Source: Trinickia terrae
GTDB taxonomy: Bacteria; Pseudomonadota; Gammaproteobacteria; Burkholderiales; Burkholderiaceae
NCBI RefSeq assembly: GCF_005144415.1
Contig: NZ_SWJE01000001.1
Coordinates: forward strand, 477,365-541,364
Length of the DNA: 64,000 nucleotides
Direction: 5' to 3'
The position numbers and the translations under genes are program-made. The notes beneath the pieces were generated by a model. The model saw nothing but the letters and a program-made list of their open reading frames with translations. It made no database searches and was not told the origin of the DNA. Numbering within the stretch: the stretch's first letter is position 1; each line of letters starts with the position of its first letter. This document shows positions 19,139 to 27,461 of the stretch, piece after piece.

Positions 19139-19777
19139 TCAATCGCCCTGCGAGCCTCGCTCGAGGCAGCAATGGACGAATTGCTGCGTGGCCCCGGACG
19201 GCGTCCGATGCCATTGCGTCGCGCTTTCGACAAGCCGGAAATTCGCTGCAAATTGCGCGTACAGCGCATCGGTGTCGTAGCGAACCACGTCGAGGCCGCT
19301 GCACTTTTGCGGCCCCTCGGGGCCGAACGCCGCGACGATCAGGTGCCCGCCCGGCCTGATCGCGCGGCTTGCCTGACGTACATACGCCGCCCGCTGCCGA
19401 GGCTCCGTCAGAAAATGAAACACGGCCCGGTCGTGCCAGACGTCGTAGCGATCCGCTTCAAGGGCCACGCGCGTCACGTCGCCGGCGATCCAGTTCACGC
19501 GTGCTGCTGCGCCGCCGATGCGCCGTTGTGCCGCGTCGAGCGCCGCCCGCGAGAGATCGAGCACGGTGACATCCCGATAGCCGCGCGCAAGCAGGTCGTC
19601 TACGAGTGACGCCTGACCACCGCCTGCGTCGATGATCGCCGCGGCGCGGTCCGGCGCCACGCGTTCGATCAACTGAAGCGATAGCTCGAGATGCGGGCGA
19701 TACCAGCTCACCGCGTCCGGCGCCTTGGTCCGATAGACCGCCTCCCAATGACCGGCTGCATCCATTTCGACGCTCAT
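19139..19777 (-). CDS. Class I SAM-dependent methyltransferase (last gene of sulfide/ergothioneine operon)
   Basis: A 212-residue methyltransferase. Motif I is IIDAGGGQASLVDDLL near residues 49-64, followed by the acidic loop VLDLSRAAL, the post-I block WIAGDVT and a motif near RPGGHLIVAAFGPEG. The C-terminus is Cys-rich (VHCCLE). Its start overlaps the TauE/SafE gene stop by four bases (ATGA), so it is co-translated with the sulfur genes. The substrate is unknown. Sulfide or a small thiol is an attractive guess given the operon, and S-methylation of a pathway intermediate is another, but neither is shown by the sequence. I reject a longer in-frame extension to 20320 since it overlaps the exporter gene. 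Confidence 0.82.
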   Translation of the reverse strand: MSVEMDAAGHWEAVYRTKAPDAVSWYRPHLELSLQLIERVAPDRAAAIIDAGGGQASLVDDLLARGYRDVTVLDLSRAALDAAQRRIGGAAARVNWIAGDVTRVALEADRYDVWHDRAVFHFLTEPRQRAAYVRQASRAIRPGGHLIVAAFGPEGPQKCSGLDVVRYDTDALYAQFAANFRLVESATQWHRTPSGATQQFVHCCLERGSQGD

Positions 19778-20589
19778 TGAACGGCGACCTTGATCGCCAA
19801 ACCCATCGCGATGACCGTTGCGATCACCGCGAAGCCTCGTTGCAAATGGGGTCCGGCGAGACGCCGCGCCAACGGCCGGACGGCGATCAGCCCGCCGAGC
19901 GCGCCCGCCGCGAACGGAATCGCGATGCGCCAGTTCATCTGGCCGCTCGCAACCGAATAAGCGACGCCCGACATCGATACGAGCGCGATCACCGCGAGCG
20001 ACGTGGCGACGATCGACTGCATCGGCAGCCGCGTGGCGCGGCGCAGCGCCGGCACGACGACGAAGCCGCCGCCGACGCCAAGGAGCCCAGACAGAAAGCC
20101 CGCGCTCACACCGGACGCCGCCAGCGCACGTGCGCAAGGCAGCGTCCAGACGAGGCGTCCGGTGGCGCCGTCGAGCGCGCACGGCACGTCGGCGCCGGCG
20201 CCGATTCGCTCGCCGTCGTACTGTGCGCCCGGCTGCCGGAACATCCGATACGACACCAACATCAGCACCGCCGCGAACAGCAGCGTGAGCGGCGCGTTGG
20301 GCAGGCGTTGCGAGGCCCACACGCCGGCGGGCGAGATCAGCATCCCGGTCACGGCGATGAAGCTCGCGGCCTTGTAGCGGACGATCCCCGCGCGCAGGCC
20401 AAGCACGGCGCCGAGCGCGGCGGACAGGGCGACGGCCAAGAGGCCGATCGGCGCCGCCTGCGCGACGGCGAGGTGCAAGCCGAACACCAGGAGCGGCACC
20501 GCGATGATCGCGCCGCCGGCGCCGGTCAGCGCGAGGATCACGCCGACTACCGAACCCAGCAACGCGCTGATCAATTCAACCATCGCCAT
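19774..20589 (-). CDS. TauE/SafE family sulfite/organosulfur exporter
   Basis: A 271-residue integral membrane protein with about eight helices in two repeats, each opening with the family glycine motif (GVILALTGAGGAIIAVPLLV at residues 15-34 and GFLSGLLGVGGGFVVVPAL near 170). Members export sulfite, thiosulfate-like or organosulfur anions across the inner membrane. It starts 3 bp after the sulfide:quinone oxidoreductase stop and overlaps the methyltransferase start, so it belongs to the same transcript. In this setting it would remove sulfite or thiosulfate made by sulfide oxidation; that is inference. Confidence 0.9.
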   Translation of the reverse strand: MAMVELISALLGSVVGVILALTGAGGAIIAVPLLVFGLHLAVAQAAPIGLLAVALSAALGAVLGLRAGIVRYKAASFIAVTGMLISPAGVWASQRLPNAPLTLLFAAVLMLVSYRMFRQPGAQYDGERIGAGADVPCALDGATGRLVWTLPCARALAASGVSAGFLSGLLGVGGGFVVVPALRRATRLPMQSIVATSLAVIALVSMSGVAYSVASGQMNWRIAIPFAAGALGGLIAVRPLARRLAGPHLQRGFAVIATVIAMGLAIKVAVQ

Positions 20590-20592
20590 GCG

Positions 20593-21861
20593 TCAACCGG
20601 CCTTCGTCTGCGTGAGCCACTCGTGGCCCTTCAGCATGCCTTCCCAGTAGAGCCACGGCAGCAGCTTGGTCTTCATGTGCCACGACGAGCGGCGCGCCAC
20701 CGTTCCATCCAGCGGGAACGTGGGCAGGAGCTTGCCCCCGTAGCCGAATTCGGCGAACACGACCTTGCCTTTTTCAACGGTGAGCGGACACGCGCCGTAG
20801 CCGTCATAGGCAGCCGGCAGCGGCTGGCCGTCGCGCGCCGCCAGCAGGTTGCGGGCGACGATCACGATCTGCTTGCGCACGGCGGCAGCCGTCTTCGCAT
20901 TCGAGGTGGAGCACACATCGCCGAGCGCGAAGATGTTCGGATAGCGCGGATGGCGCAGGGTTGCCGGATCGGTTTCGCACCAGCCGTCGGGATTCGCGAG
21001 CGGGCTCGTGCGAATGAAGTCGGGCGCGGCTTGCGGCGGGACGACGTGCAGCATGTCGAATGGCTTGTCGACGCGGGTCACGTTGCCGTCGGCGTCCTTT
21101 ACCGCGAAGGTCGCGACGCGGTTCGGGCCGTCGACCGCAACCAGATTCGAATTGAACGCGAGCGCCGCGTGGTAGCGCTCGATGTAGCGCATCAGCGACG
21201 GCACGAACGCCGCGACGCCGAAGAGTGCCGCGCCGGCGTTGTTGAATTCGACGTCGATGTTGGCGAGCACGCCTTCGCGCCGCCAGTGGTCGCAGGCGAG
21301 ATACAGCGCTTTTTGCGGCGCGCCCGCGCATTTGATCGGCATCGGCGGCTGCGTGAAGAGCGCCCGGCCGCGCCGGGTTTCGCGCACGAGTTGCCACGTA
21401 TAGGGCGCGAGATCGAAGCGGTAGTTCGAGGTGACGCCGTGCTTGCCGAGCGACGCTTCCAACCCGTCGATCTTGTCCCAGCCGAGCTGCAAGCCCGGGC
21501 AGACGATCAGGTGCCGATAGCCGAGCTCGCGTCCGTCGTCGAGCTCGACCGCGTCGCGCTCGGGCGCGAAGCGCGTCACGCGCGCCTGAATCCATTGTGC
21601 GTCCCCGGGGATCAACGAAGCGGTCGGCCGCACCGTCTTGCCGATCTCGAACGCGCCGCCGCCGACGAGCGTCCATCCGGGCTGGTAGTAGTGCTTGTCG
21701 CTCGGCTCGACGATCGCGATCCTCAGCCGCGGCTGCCGCCGCAGGAGGCTTGCCGTCACGCCGATTCCGGCTGCGCCGCCGCCCACGACGACGATATCGA
21801 AGGTTGGCTTGTGATGGGGCCGCCCGTTGGCGGGCATGGTCGTTTCGATCATTCTTGTCAT
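20593..21861 (-). CDS. sqr: Sulfide:quinone oxidoreductase
   Basis: A 422-residue FAD enzyme. The Rossmann motif VVVGGGAAGIG lies at residues 24-34 and a second nucleotide-binding block is FALGDVCSTSNAKTAAAVRKQ. Cysteines in PIKCAGAPQK (C178) and GDVCSTS occupy the places of the redox cysteines of sulfide:quinone oxidoreductases. The C-terminus has an amphipathic LPWLYWEGMLKG segment typical of membrane attachment. It would oxidise sulfide to persulfide or polysulfide and reduce ubiquinone at the inner membrane. It lies 46 bp after the persulfide dioxygenase-like gene. In this operon it can receive sulfide from the thiohydantoin desulfurase. Confidence 0.92.
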   Translation of the reverse strand: MTRMIETTMPANGRPHHKPTFDIVVVGGGAAGIGVTASLLRRQPRLRIAIVEPSDKHYYQPGWTLVGGGAFEIGKTVRPTASLIPGDAQWIQARVTRFAPERDAVELDDGRELGYRHLIVCPGLQLGWDKIDGLEASLGKHGVTSNYRFDLAPYTWQLVRETRRGRALFTQPPMPIKCAGAPQKALYLACDHWRREGVLANIDVEFNNAGAALFGVAAFVPSLMRYIERYHAALAFNSNLVAVDGPNRVATFAVKDADGNVTRVDKPFDMLHVVPPQAAPDFIRTSPLANPDGWCETDPATLRHPRYPNIFALGDVCSTSNAKTAAAVRKQIVIVARNLLAARDGQPLPAAYDGYGACPLTVEKGKVVFAEFGYGGKLLPTFPLDGTVARRSSWHMKTKLLPWLYWEGMLKGHEWLTQTKAG

Positions 21862-21865
21862 GGCC

Positions 21866-21894
21866 TGGTTATTGTTTGGTTATTGTCTGGTTAT
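21866..21894. repeat. Three direct repeats at 11-bp spacing before sqr
   Basis: On the plus strand TGGTTAT occurs at 21866-21872, 21877-21883 and 21888-21894, each 11 bp apart, with ATTGTT-like spacers. The cluster fills the 46-bp gap between the persulfide dioxygenase-like gene and the sqr start codon, exactly where the sqr ribosome binding site should be. One-helical-turn spacing suggests a binding site; replication slippage is the alternative. Confidence 0.8.
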
Positions 21895-21907
21895 CGCGTC
21901 GATGCGC

Positions 21908-22768
21908 TCAAAGCACGTTCAACGGTATCTTCAGATAGCGAATGCCGTTTGCCTCGGGCTCGGGGAGGACGCCCGCGCGAATATTCAACTGGACCGAGGG
22001 GATGATCAGCGTCGGCATGCCGAGCGTCGTGTCGCGCGTGGTGCGCATCGCAACGAAGTCCAATTCGGCGACGGTGTCCCGCACATGAATGTTCGCCGCG
22101 CGTTGCTCATCGACAGTCGTTTGCCAGCGCAGTTCGCGCCCGTTCGGCGGATAGTCGTGGCACATGAAGAGTTGCGTGTCGCCGGTCAGCGAGAGCAGCC
22201 GCCTGATCGACGCATACAGCGTGTGCGCGTCGCCGCCCGGAAAATCGCAGCGCGCGGTGCCGACGTCCGGCATGAACAGCGTGTCGCCGACGAACACCGC
22301 GCCGTCGAACGCATAGGCAACGTCGGCCGGCGTATGGCCCGGCACATGCATCACGGTGGCTTCCAGTTCGCCGACGCGAAGCGTGTCGCCGTCCCGAAAC
22401 AGCCGATCGAACTGCGAGCCGTCCAGACGGAAGCCCGGCTCGAAATTGAAGACCGGAGCGAAGATCTTTTGCACCGCGCGAATGTGCTCGCCGATCGCGA
22501 TGCGGCCGCCGAGCTGCGCCCTCAGATACGGCGCCGCCGACACGTGATCGGCATGCGCGTGCGTTTCGAGCAGCCATTGCACCTCGAGTTGCTGCTCGCG
22601 CACGAAAGCGATGATGCGATCCGCCGAATGCGTGGCCGTGCGGCCGGCGTGCGGATCGTAGTCGAGCACGGAGTCGATGATCGCGCACGGCGAGCCGGGT
22701 GCTGCATAGACGACGTAGCTGAGCGTCGATGTCGCCGGATCGTGGAACGCCTGAATCACGGGTTTCAC
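21908..22768 (-). CDS. MBL-fold persulfide dioxygenase-like hydrolase
   Basis: A 286-residue metallo-beta-lactamase-fold protein with the metal motif THAHADH at residues 69-75, the second His in VPGHTPADVAY, the bridging Asp in FVGDTLFMPDVGTARCDFPGGD and a late MCHDYPP. This series matches the ETHE1/Blh/SdoA group, in which one Fe(II) oxidises glutathione persulfide to sulfite. There is no fused rhodanese domain. The GTG start has GAGG 8 bp upstream, and the gene follows the lyase gene by 13 bp. Next to sqr it makes the usual sulfide oxidation pair. Confidence 0.9.
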   Translation of the reverse strand: MKPVIQAFHDPATSTLSYVVYAAPGSPCAIIDSVLDYDPHAGRTATHSADRIIAFVREQQLEVQWLLETHAHADHVSAAPYLRAQLGGRIAIGEHIRAVQKIFAPVFNFEPGFRLDGSQFDRLFRDGDTLRVGELEATVMHVPGHTPADVAYAFDGAVFVGDTLFMPDVGTARCDFPGGDAHTLYASIRRLLSLTGDTQLFMCHDYPPNGRELRWQTTVDEQRAANIHVRDTVAELDFVAMRTTRDTTLGMPTLIIPSVQLNIRAGVLPEPEANGIRYLKIPLNVL

Positions 22769-22781
22769 TGAATTGCCTCAA

Positions 22782-24422
22782 TCATTCGTGGTAGTTGCGC
22801 AGCAGGTCCGCCGCTGCGCGGAAGTCTATGGTAAGCGGCCGGTCCTGGTCGAGGAAGGCGACCTGGCGACGCAAGGCTGAATAGAGCTCCTGCGCGGCGG
22901 GCGAGAGCGTGAAGTCGGCTTGCTGCTGCTTGCGCAGGTCGACGGCTTGCGCGGCGTGAATCAGCTCGATGCCGAGCAGCGCGTAGCTGTTGTCGATCTG
23001 CCGCTGCACGCGTTCGACCACTTGCGGCGCGTTGGTCGCGATGTCTTCGATGCCGCCTGCCACCGGCAGGTAGTCCGTCGAGACCGGCATCGCCAGTTGC
23101 TTGTTTTCCATCGCGAGCGCCATCACGGGTTTTTCCATCGCGCCGAATGCGTGGACGGTCTTGCCGGTGCCGAGATAGCGGGGCAGGCCGGTGAGATGCG
23201 AGTCGTTCAGCTTGACGATGCGCTGCGCCGACGCGAGCGAATTGTGTGCGAGCACGAGGCCCAGTTCCTCGAAGGCGAGCACCCACGGCAGCGGCTCGAA
23301 GTTCGCGCTCGGCAGCACCGCGCCGCCCGGATTCGCATCCACATAGCCGCGCTTGTCCTGCCAGCGCGCGGATTTCGGCGTGACGCCGACGGCGACGCCG
23401 GGGTTGTCGTCGGACGAATTCAGCTGCACGTCGAGCAGCGCGCGGGTTTCGTCGTACACGCGATCCTCTTCGCCAAGCAGATATACGCCCGAGCGGAAGC
23501 TCAGCGGATCCTGCAGCGGGCGCTGATCGTCGCGATTCCAGATGCTGCCGCCCGCGAGCAGCGCACGCAGTTCGTCGCCCGCGCGCATGGTGTACGGGAA
23601 CGGGCGAAGCGCGAGGGTGTCGTGCAGGAACGGCGACACGTTGCCGTTCAGCGCTTGCAGCGAGAGCGCGTAGACGAGCTTCGTCGTGCGCGCGAGGCGC
23701 GCCATGTCGTCGAGGGCGAGCGCCGCCATGCCGGCCGCATAGGCGTTCGAACTGAGAATCGCCAGCGCGTCCTTGCCGTATGGCTTGATCGGCGCGATGC
23801 CGGCCGAATCGAGCGCGTCCGCGGCGGGCATTTTCTTGCCCTGATAGTAGACGTCGCCTTCGCCGAGCATCGCGAGCCCGACGTGCGAGAGGATCGTGAT
23901 GTCCGCCTCGCCGATCGAGCCGTCCGACGGCATCGCCGGCGTGATGCCGTGGTTGAGGAACTGCACGTAGGTATCGACGATCGCAGGCTGAACGCCCGCA
24001 CCGCCGTCGAGCATCGCGTTCAGGCGCGCAGCCATCGCGGCGCGCGCGACACGGATGTCCATGTCCGCTCCCACGCCGCCCGAGTGCGCGTGAATCAGGC
24101 CGATGTTGAAGCGGCGCGACGCATCGAGCACTTCGTCGGTCAGCTTGCCGTGGGCGTCGACCATCACGTGGTCCTTGTTCAATCCGACACCGACGGTCAG
24201 GCCGTAGATTTGCTGGCCCGCCTGCGCGGCTGCGAGCAGCACGCGCTGCGCATTCTCGACACGCGTCCGCGCGGCGGGAGCAATGCCGACTTGTTCGCCG
24301 CCGGCGATGCGGGCGATGACCGCTGGTGTCGCGGAGCGGCCGTCCAACTGCACTTCGGCGAAGGAAAGCGTGGCATGCAGCAGCGCACAGGCCACGATCA
24401 GGCGGGGAATCGAGCGGAGCAC
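22782..24422 (-). CDS. HAL/PAL-fold lyase without MIO triad, probable ergothionase
   Basis: A 546-residue member of the aromatic amino acid lyase fold. The family landmarks are present: IYGLTVGVG with Tyr73, SSNAYAAGMAALAL, SSDDNP and the Gln-rich late helix region. However the Ala-Ser-Gly that forms the MIO cofactor in histidine ammonia-lyase (GSVGASGDL) reads GSIGEADIT here (residues 168-176), so no MIO can form. Ergothionases, which eliminate trimethylamine from ergothioneine to give thiourocanate, are HAL-fold enzymes that do not rely on MIO. Operon neighbours for every later step support this call. Residues 1-22 look like a Sec signal peptide (LIVACALLHATLSFA), implying a periplasmic enzyme. 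A different betaine-eliminating lyase remains possible. Confidence 0.78.
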   Translation of the reverse strand: MLRSIPRLIVACALLHATLSFAEVQLDGRSATPAVIARIAGGEQVGIAPAARTRVENAQRVLLAAAQAGQQIYGLTVGVGLNKDHVMVDAHGKLTDEVLDASRRFNIGLIHAHSGGVGADMDIRVARAAMAARLNAMLDGGAGVQPAIVDTYVQFLNHGITPAMPSDGSIGEADITILSHVGLAMLGEGDVYYQGKKMPAADALDSAGIAPIKPYGKDALAILSSNAYAAGMAALALDDMARLARTTKLVYALSLQALNGNVSPFLHDTLALRPFPYTMRAGDELRALLAGGSIWNRDDQRPLQDPLSFRSGVYLLGEEDRVYDETRALLDVQLNSSDDNPGVAVGVTPKSARWQDKRGYVDANPGGAVLPSANFEPLPWVLAFEELGLVLAHNSLASAQRIVKLNDSHLTGLPRYLGTGKTVHAFGAMEKPVMALAMENKQLAMPVSTDYLPVAGGIEDIATNAPQVVERVQRQIDNSYALLGIELIHAAQAVDLRKQQQADFTLSPAAQELYSALRRQVAFLDQDRPLTIDFRAAADLLRNYHE

Positions 24423-24447
24423 GGGCGGATGTCCTTGTGATGGTCGG

Positions 24448-25791
24448 TTATTGGAGGGCCTGCCGGGGCAGGAAGGCGATGGAGACTAAAGCGGCGACGC
24501 ACGCGGCCATCACGTACCACGCAGGCGCGAAGGTATTGCCCGTGCTTTGCGTGAGCCAGGTGAGGATGGCCGGCGCGAAGCCGCCGAACACGGTGGCCGC
24601 AAGGTTGTAGGAAAGCGACATGCCGGTGGAGCGCACGCGCGTCGGAAACAGCATCGACAGTGCGGACGGCGCCACACCTGTGAAGATCGCGACCATCACG
24701 CAGAACGCGGTCTGCACGACGATCAGGGCGGCGCTCGTGTGCCATGCATGCAGCCAGACGAGCAGCGGATAGACGCTCGCGAGCATCAGCAACGCGCCGG
24801 CCGTGAGCACCTTCCTCGCGCCGAAGCGGTCGGACAGCGCGCCGGCCCACACGCATACGACGGCCATGAAGCAATTGCCGATCAGCGAAGCGATGAACGC
24901 TTGGCGCCCTTCGAAGTGGAGCGTGCGCTGCGCGTAGGTCGGCATGAAGATGACGAGTACATAGACGCAGACGGCCCACAGGATCGAGAAGCCGGCGCCG
25001 ATCGCGAGCGAACGCGGATATTCGCGCACCACTTGCATGAGCGGCGCCTTCTGCGCCTCGTGCTGGCGATGAGCGCGCTCCATTTCGGCCTGGAAGTGCG
25101 GCGTTTCATCGAGCGTCTTGCGCAGCCAGAAACCGACCGGCGCGATCGCGAGACCCAGAACGAACGGAATGCGCCAAGCCCAGTCCCCGATCTGCTCGTG
25201 CGTGAAGAGCAGCGTGACGACGGTGGCGACCAGCGCGCCGAGGATGTTCGACAGCGCCATGCTCGCCTGCAGCCACGACGCATACTTGCCGCGCTTGTTG
25301 GCGGGCGCGTGCTCGATCAGGAACGCCGCCGCGCCGCCGACCTCGCCGCCGGCCGAGAAGCCTTGCAGCAGGCGTCCGCAGACGATCAGGAGCGGCGCGC
25401 CCACGCCGATCGCCGTATAGGGCGGCGCGAACGCGATGATGCCGGTGCCGGCCGCCATCACCAGGATGGTGAGCGTCAGCGCGGCCTTGCGCCCCGCGCG
25501 GTCGCCGTAGACGCCGATCACGAGCGCCCCGAGCGGCCGCACGACGAAGCCGAGGCCGAACGCCATGAAGGCTTCCAGCAACTGCACGCTCGAATCCGCG
25601 TGGCCGAAGAAGTTCTGCGCGATGTAGACCGCGAAGAACGCGTAGACCGAGAAGTCGTACCACTCGAGCGCGTTGCCTATCGATGCGGCTGCAACGGCCC
25701 GTCGACCGGTGTTGATTGCGTGCGGCGAAGAGAGTCGAGCGGCATCGGCCGGTGGCGCGGCGTTTTCCAAGGTGGCTCCTGATTGGCTCAT
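24448..25791 (-). CDS. MFS permease, metabolite:proton symporter (MHS) family
   Basis: A 447-residue transporter with 12 predicted helices. After a 30-residue cytoplasmic N-terminus come the MHS hallmarks SIGNALEWYDFSVYAFFAVYIAQNFF, the loop GDRAGRKAALTLTI and the GRLLQGFSAGGEVGGAAAFLIEHAP block. MHS members import small organic acids and betaines with protons. It lies between the hydratase gene (15 bp upstream) and the lyase gene (25 bp downstream) in one operon. Likely cargo is ergothioneine, or thiourocanate if the lyase acts in the periplasm. The choice is inference. Confidence 0.85.
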   Translation of the reverse strand: MSQSGATLENAAPPADAARLSSPHAINTGRRAVAAASIGNALEWYDFSVYAFFAVYIAQNFFGHADSSVQLLEAFMAFGLGFVVRPLGALVIGVYGDRAGRKAALTLTILVMAAGTGIIAFAPPYTAIGVGAPLLIVCGRLLQGFSAGGEVGGAAAFLIEHAPANKRGKYASWLQASMALSNILGALVATVVTLLFTHEQIGDWAWRIPFVLGLAIAPVGFWLRKTLDETPHFQAEMERAHRQHEAQKAPLMQVVREYPRSLAIGAGFSILWAVCVYVLVIFMPTYAQRTLHFEGRQAFIASLIGNCFMAVVCVWAGALSDRFGARKVLTAGALLMLASVYPLLVWLHAWHTSAALIVVQTAFCVMVAIFTGVAPSALSMLFPTRVRSTGMSLSYNLAATVFGGFAPAILTWLTQSTGNTFAPAWYVMAACVAALVSIAFLPRQALQ

Positions 25792-25806
25792 GGACGAGAG
25801 ATGAGG

Positions 25807-27447
25807 CTACAGCCGGATATGGGGAACCGACTTGAGTTGGACTTCGTCGAGTGCTTCTTCGTAGCCGGCGTCGGCGTAGCGCATGACGCCCATCGACGTG
25901 TCGTTGGTCATCGAAAGCGCGAGCCGCGCGTCGGCTTGCTTGGTGCCGTCGGCAATGACCGTCACGCCGGCGCTCGTCATATAGCCGCTGTAGCCGCCGC
26001 CGCCCGAGTGGATCGCGACGAGATCCGCCATCGACGAGCAGGCTGCCATGGCGTTGAGCAACGGCCAGTCGGCGATCGCATCCGAGCCGTCGCGCATGTT
26101 CTCGGTCATGATGTTCGGGTGCGCCATCGCGCCCGCGTCCAGATGATCGCGCGTGAAAGCGACCGGGCCGGCGAGATGGCCCTCGCGGACCATCCGGTTG
26201 ACCGCGCGCGCGAGTTCCGTGCGTTCGCCGTGGCCGAGCCACGCGATGCGCGCGGGGAGCCCCTCGAACGGCACATGCTCGCGCGCGAGCCTGATCCAGT
26301 TGGCGACGATCGCGTTGTGGCCGAAATGTTCGAGCAGGTGGTCGTCGATCTTGCGGATATCGCCGGCATCGTTGGACAGCGCGATCCAGCGGAACGGGCC
26401 GATGGCGCGGCAAAACAGCGGGCGCAGGAAGGCTTCGGTGAAGATCGGGATCTCGAATGCGCGCTCGACGCCGCCTTCCTTCGCATGCGTGCGGATCAGG
26501 TTGCCGTTGTCGAAGACGATCGCGCCGCGGTCCTTGAAGCCGAGCATGGCCGTGACGTGACGCACGATCGACGCGCGGCTCGCGTTCATCAGGCGCGGGA
26601 TGTCGGCCGTGCGCAGCGCGCGCACTTCGTCGAGCGTGCAGCCCGCCGGCACGTAGCCGTAGACGAGATCGTGCGCGGAGGTCTGGTCGGTGACGATGTC
26701 GGGGATGACGCCGCGCGCGAGGATCTCCGGATAGACATCGGCGGCATTGCCGAGCAGGCCGACCGACAGCGGTTCGTGGCGCGCCTGCGCGTCGCGGATC
26801 ATCGCGAGCGCTTCGTCGAGATCGCGTGCCTGACGCTCGAGGAAGCCGATCTTCATGCGCTTGTCGATGCTGTCCTGATTGACTTCGATCGTGAGGATCG
26901 CCGCGTTCGCCATCCGGCCCGCGAGCGGCTGCGCGCCGCCCATGCCGCCCATGCCGGCCGTCAGGATGAAGCGCCCGCGCAGGTCGCCGCCGAAATGCCG
27001 CTCGGCGATGCGCGAAAAAATTTCGTAGGTTCCCTGAATGACGCCTTGCGAGCCGATGTATTGCCAGTCGCCGGCCGTGAGCCCGCCCCAGCAGATCAGG
27101 TTGTTCTTTTCCCACTCGTAGAAGTTCTCGGCCTTCGCCCATTGGCCGATCATGTTGCAGTTCGCCATGATGACGAGCGGCGCCTGAGCATGCGTGCGCA
27201 ACAAGCCGATCGGCTTGCCGGACTGGACGACGAGCGTTTGATCCTCGTCCATCGTCTTGAGCGCATGGACGATCGCGTCGTGCGAAGGCCAGTCGCGCGC
27301 CGCGCGGCCGAGCGCCGCATAGACGATCAACTGCTCCGGCGCTTCGCCGACGGCGAGCACGTTTTCGAGCAGGCGCAGCAGTGCTTCCTGGCGCCATCCC
27401 TTGCAGCGCAGCGTGGTACCGGATGTGACGTTGAATTCGCGTTTCAT
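25807..27447 (-). CDS. Urocanase-family hydratase, probable thiourocanate hydratase
   Basis: A 546-residue urocanase-fold enzyme that carries a tightly bound NAD in that family. The NAD-binding glycine loop is LTAGMGGMGGAQPLAG near residues 162-177, and the conserved TENMRDGSDAIADWPLLNA lies in the last quarter. The canonical urocanase block HHGGGVGxGYSQHAG is altered to IHSGGGGYSGYMTSAG, and the N-terminus is shorter than HutU. It is encoded with a MIO-less lyase and a DUF917 protein instead of hutH, hutI or hutG. It therefore fits hydration of thiourocanate to 3-(5-oxo-2-thioxoimidazolidin-4-yl)propionate. AGGGG precedes the start; the gene follows the DUF917 gene by 14 bp. Confidence 0.82.
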   Translation of the reverse strand: MKREFNVTSGTTLRCKGWRQEALLRLLENVLAVGEAPEQLIVYAALGRAARDWPSHDAIVHALKTMDEDQTLVVQSGKPIGLLRTHAQAPLVIMANCNMIGQWAKAENFYEWEKNNLICWGGLTAGDWQYIGSQGVIQGTYEIFSRIAERHFGGDLRGRFILTAGMGGMGGAQPLAGRMANAAILTIEVNQDSIDKRMKIGFLERQARDLDEALAMIRDAQARHEPLSVGLLGNAADVYPEILARGVIPDIVTDQTSAHDLVYGYVPAGCTLDEVRALRTADIPRLMNASRASIVRHVTAMLGFKDRGAIVFDNGNLIRTHAKEGGVERAFEIPIFTEAFLRPLFCRAIGPFRWIALSNDAGDIRKIDDHLLEHFGHNAIVANWIRLAREHVPFEGLPARIAWLGHGERTELARAVNRMVREGHLAGPVAFTRDHLDAGAMAHPNIMTENMRDGSDAIADWPLLNAMAACSSMADLVAIHSGGGGYSGYMTSAGVTVIADGTKQADARLALSMTNDTSMGVMRYADAGYEEALDEVQLKSVPHIRL

Positions 27448-27461
27448 GCTTCCGATACCCC

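Noticed and set aside
19778-20320. N-terminal extension of the methyltransferase frame
   Set aside because: It overlaps the whole TauE/SafE gene and has no similarity; the ATG at 19777 gives a complete methyltransferase.
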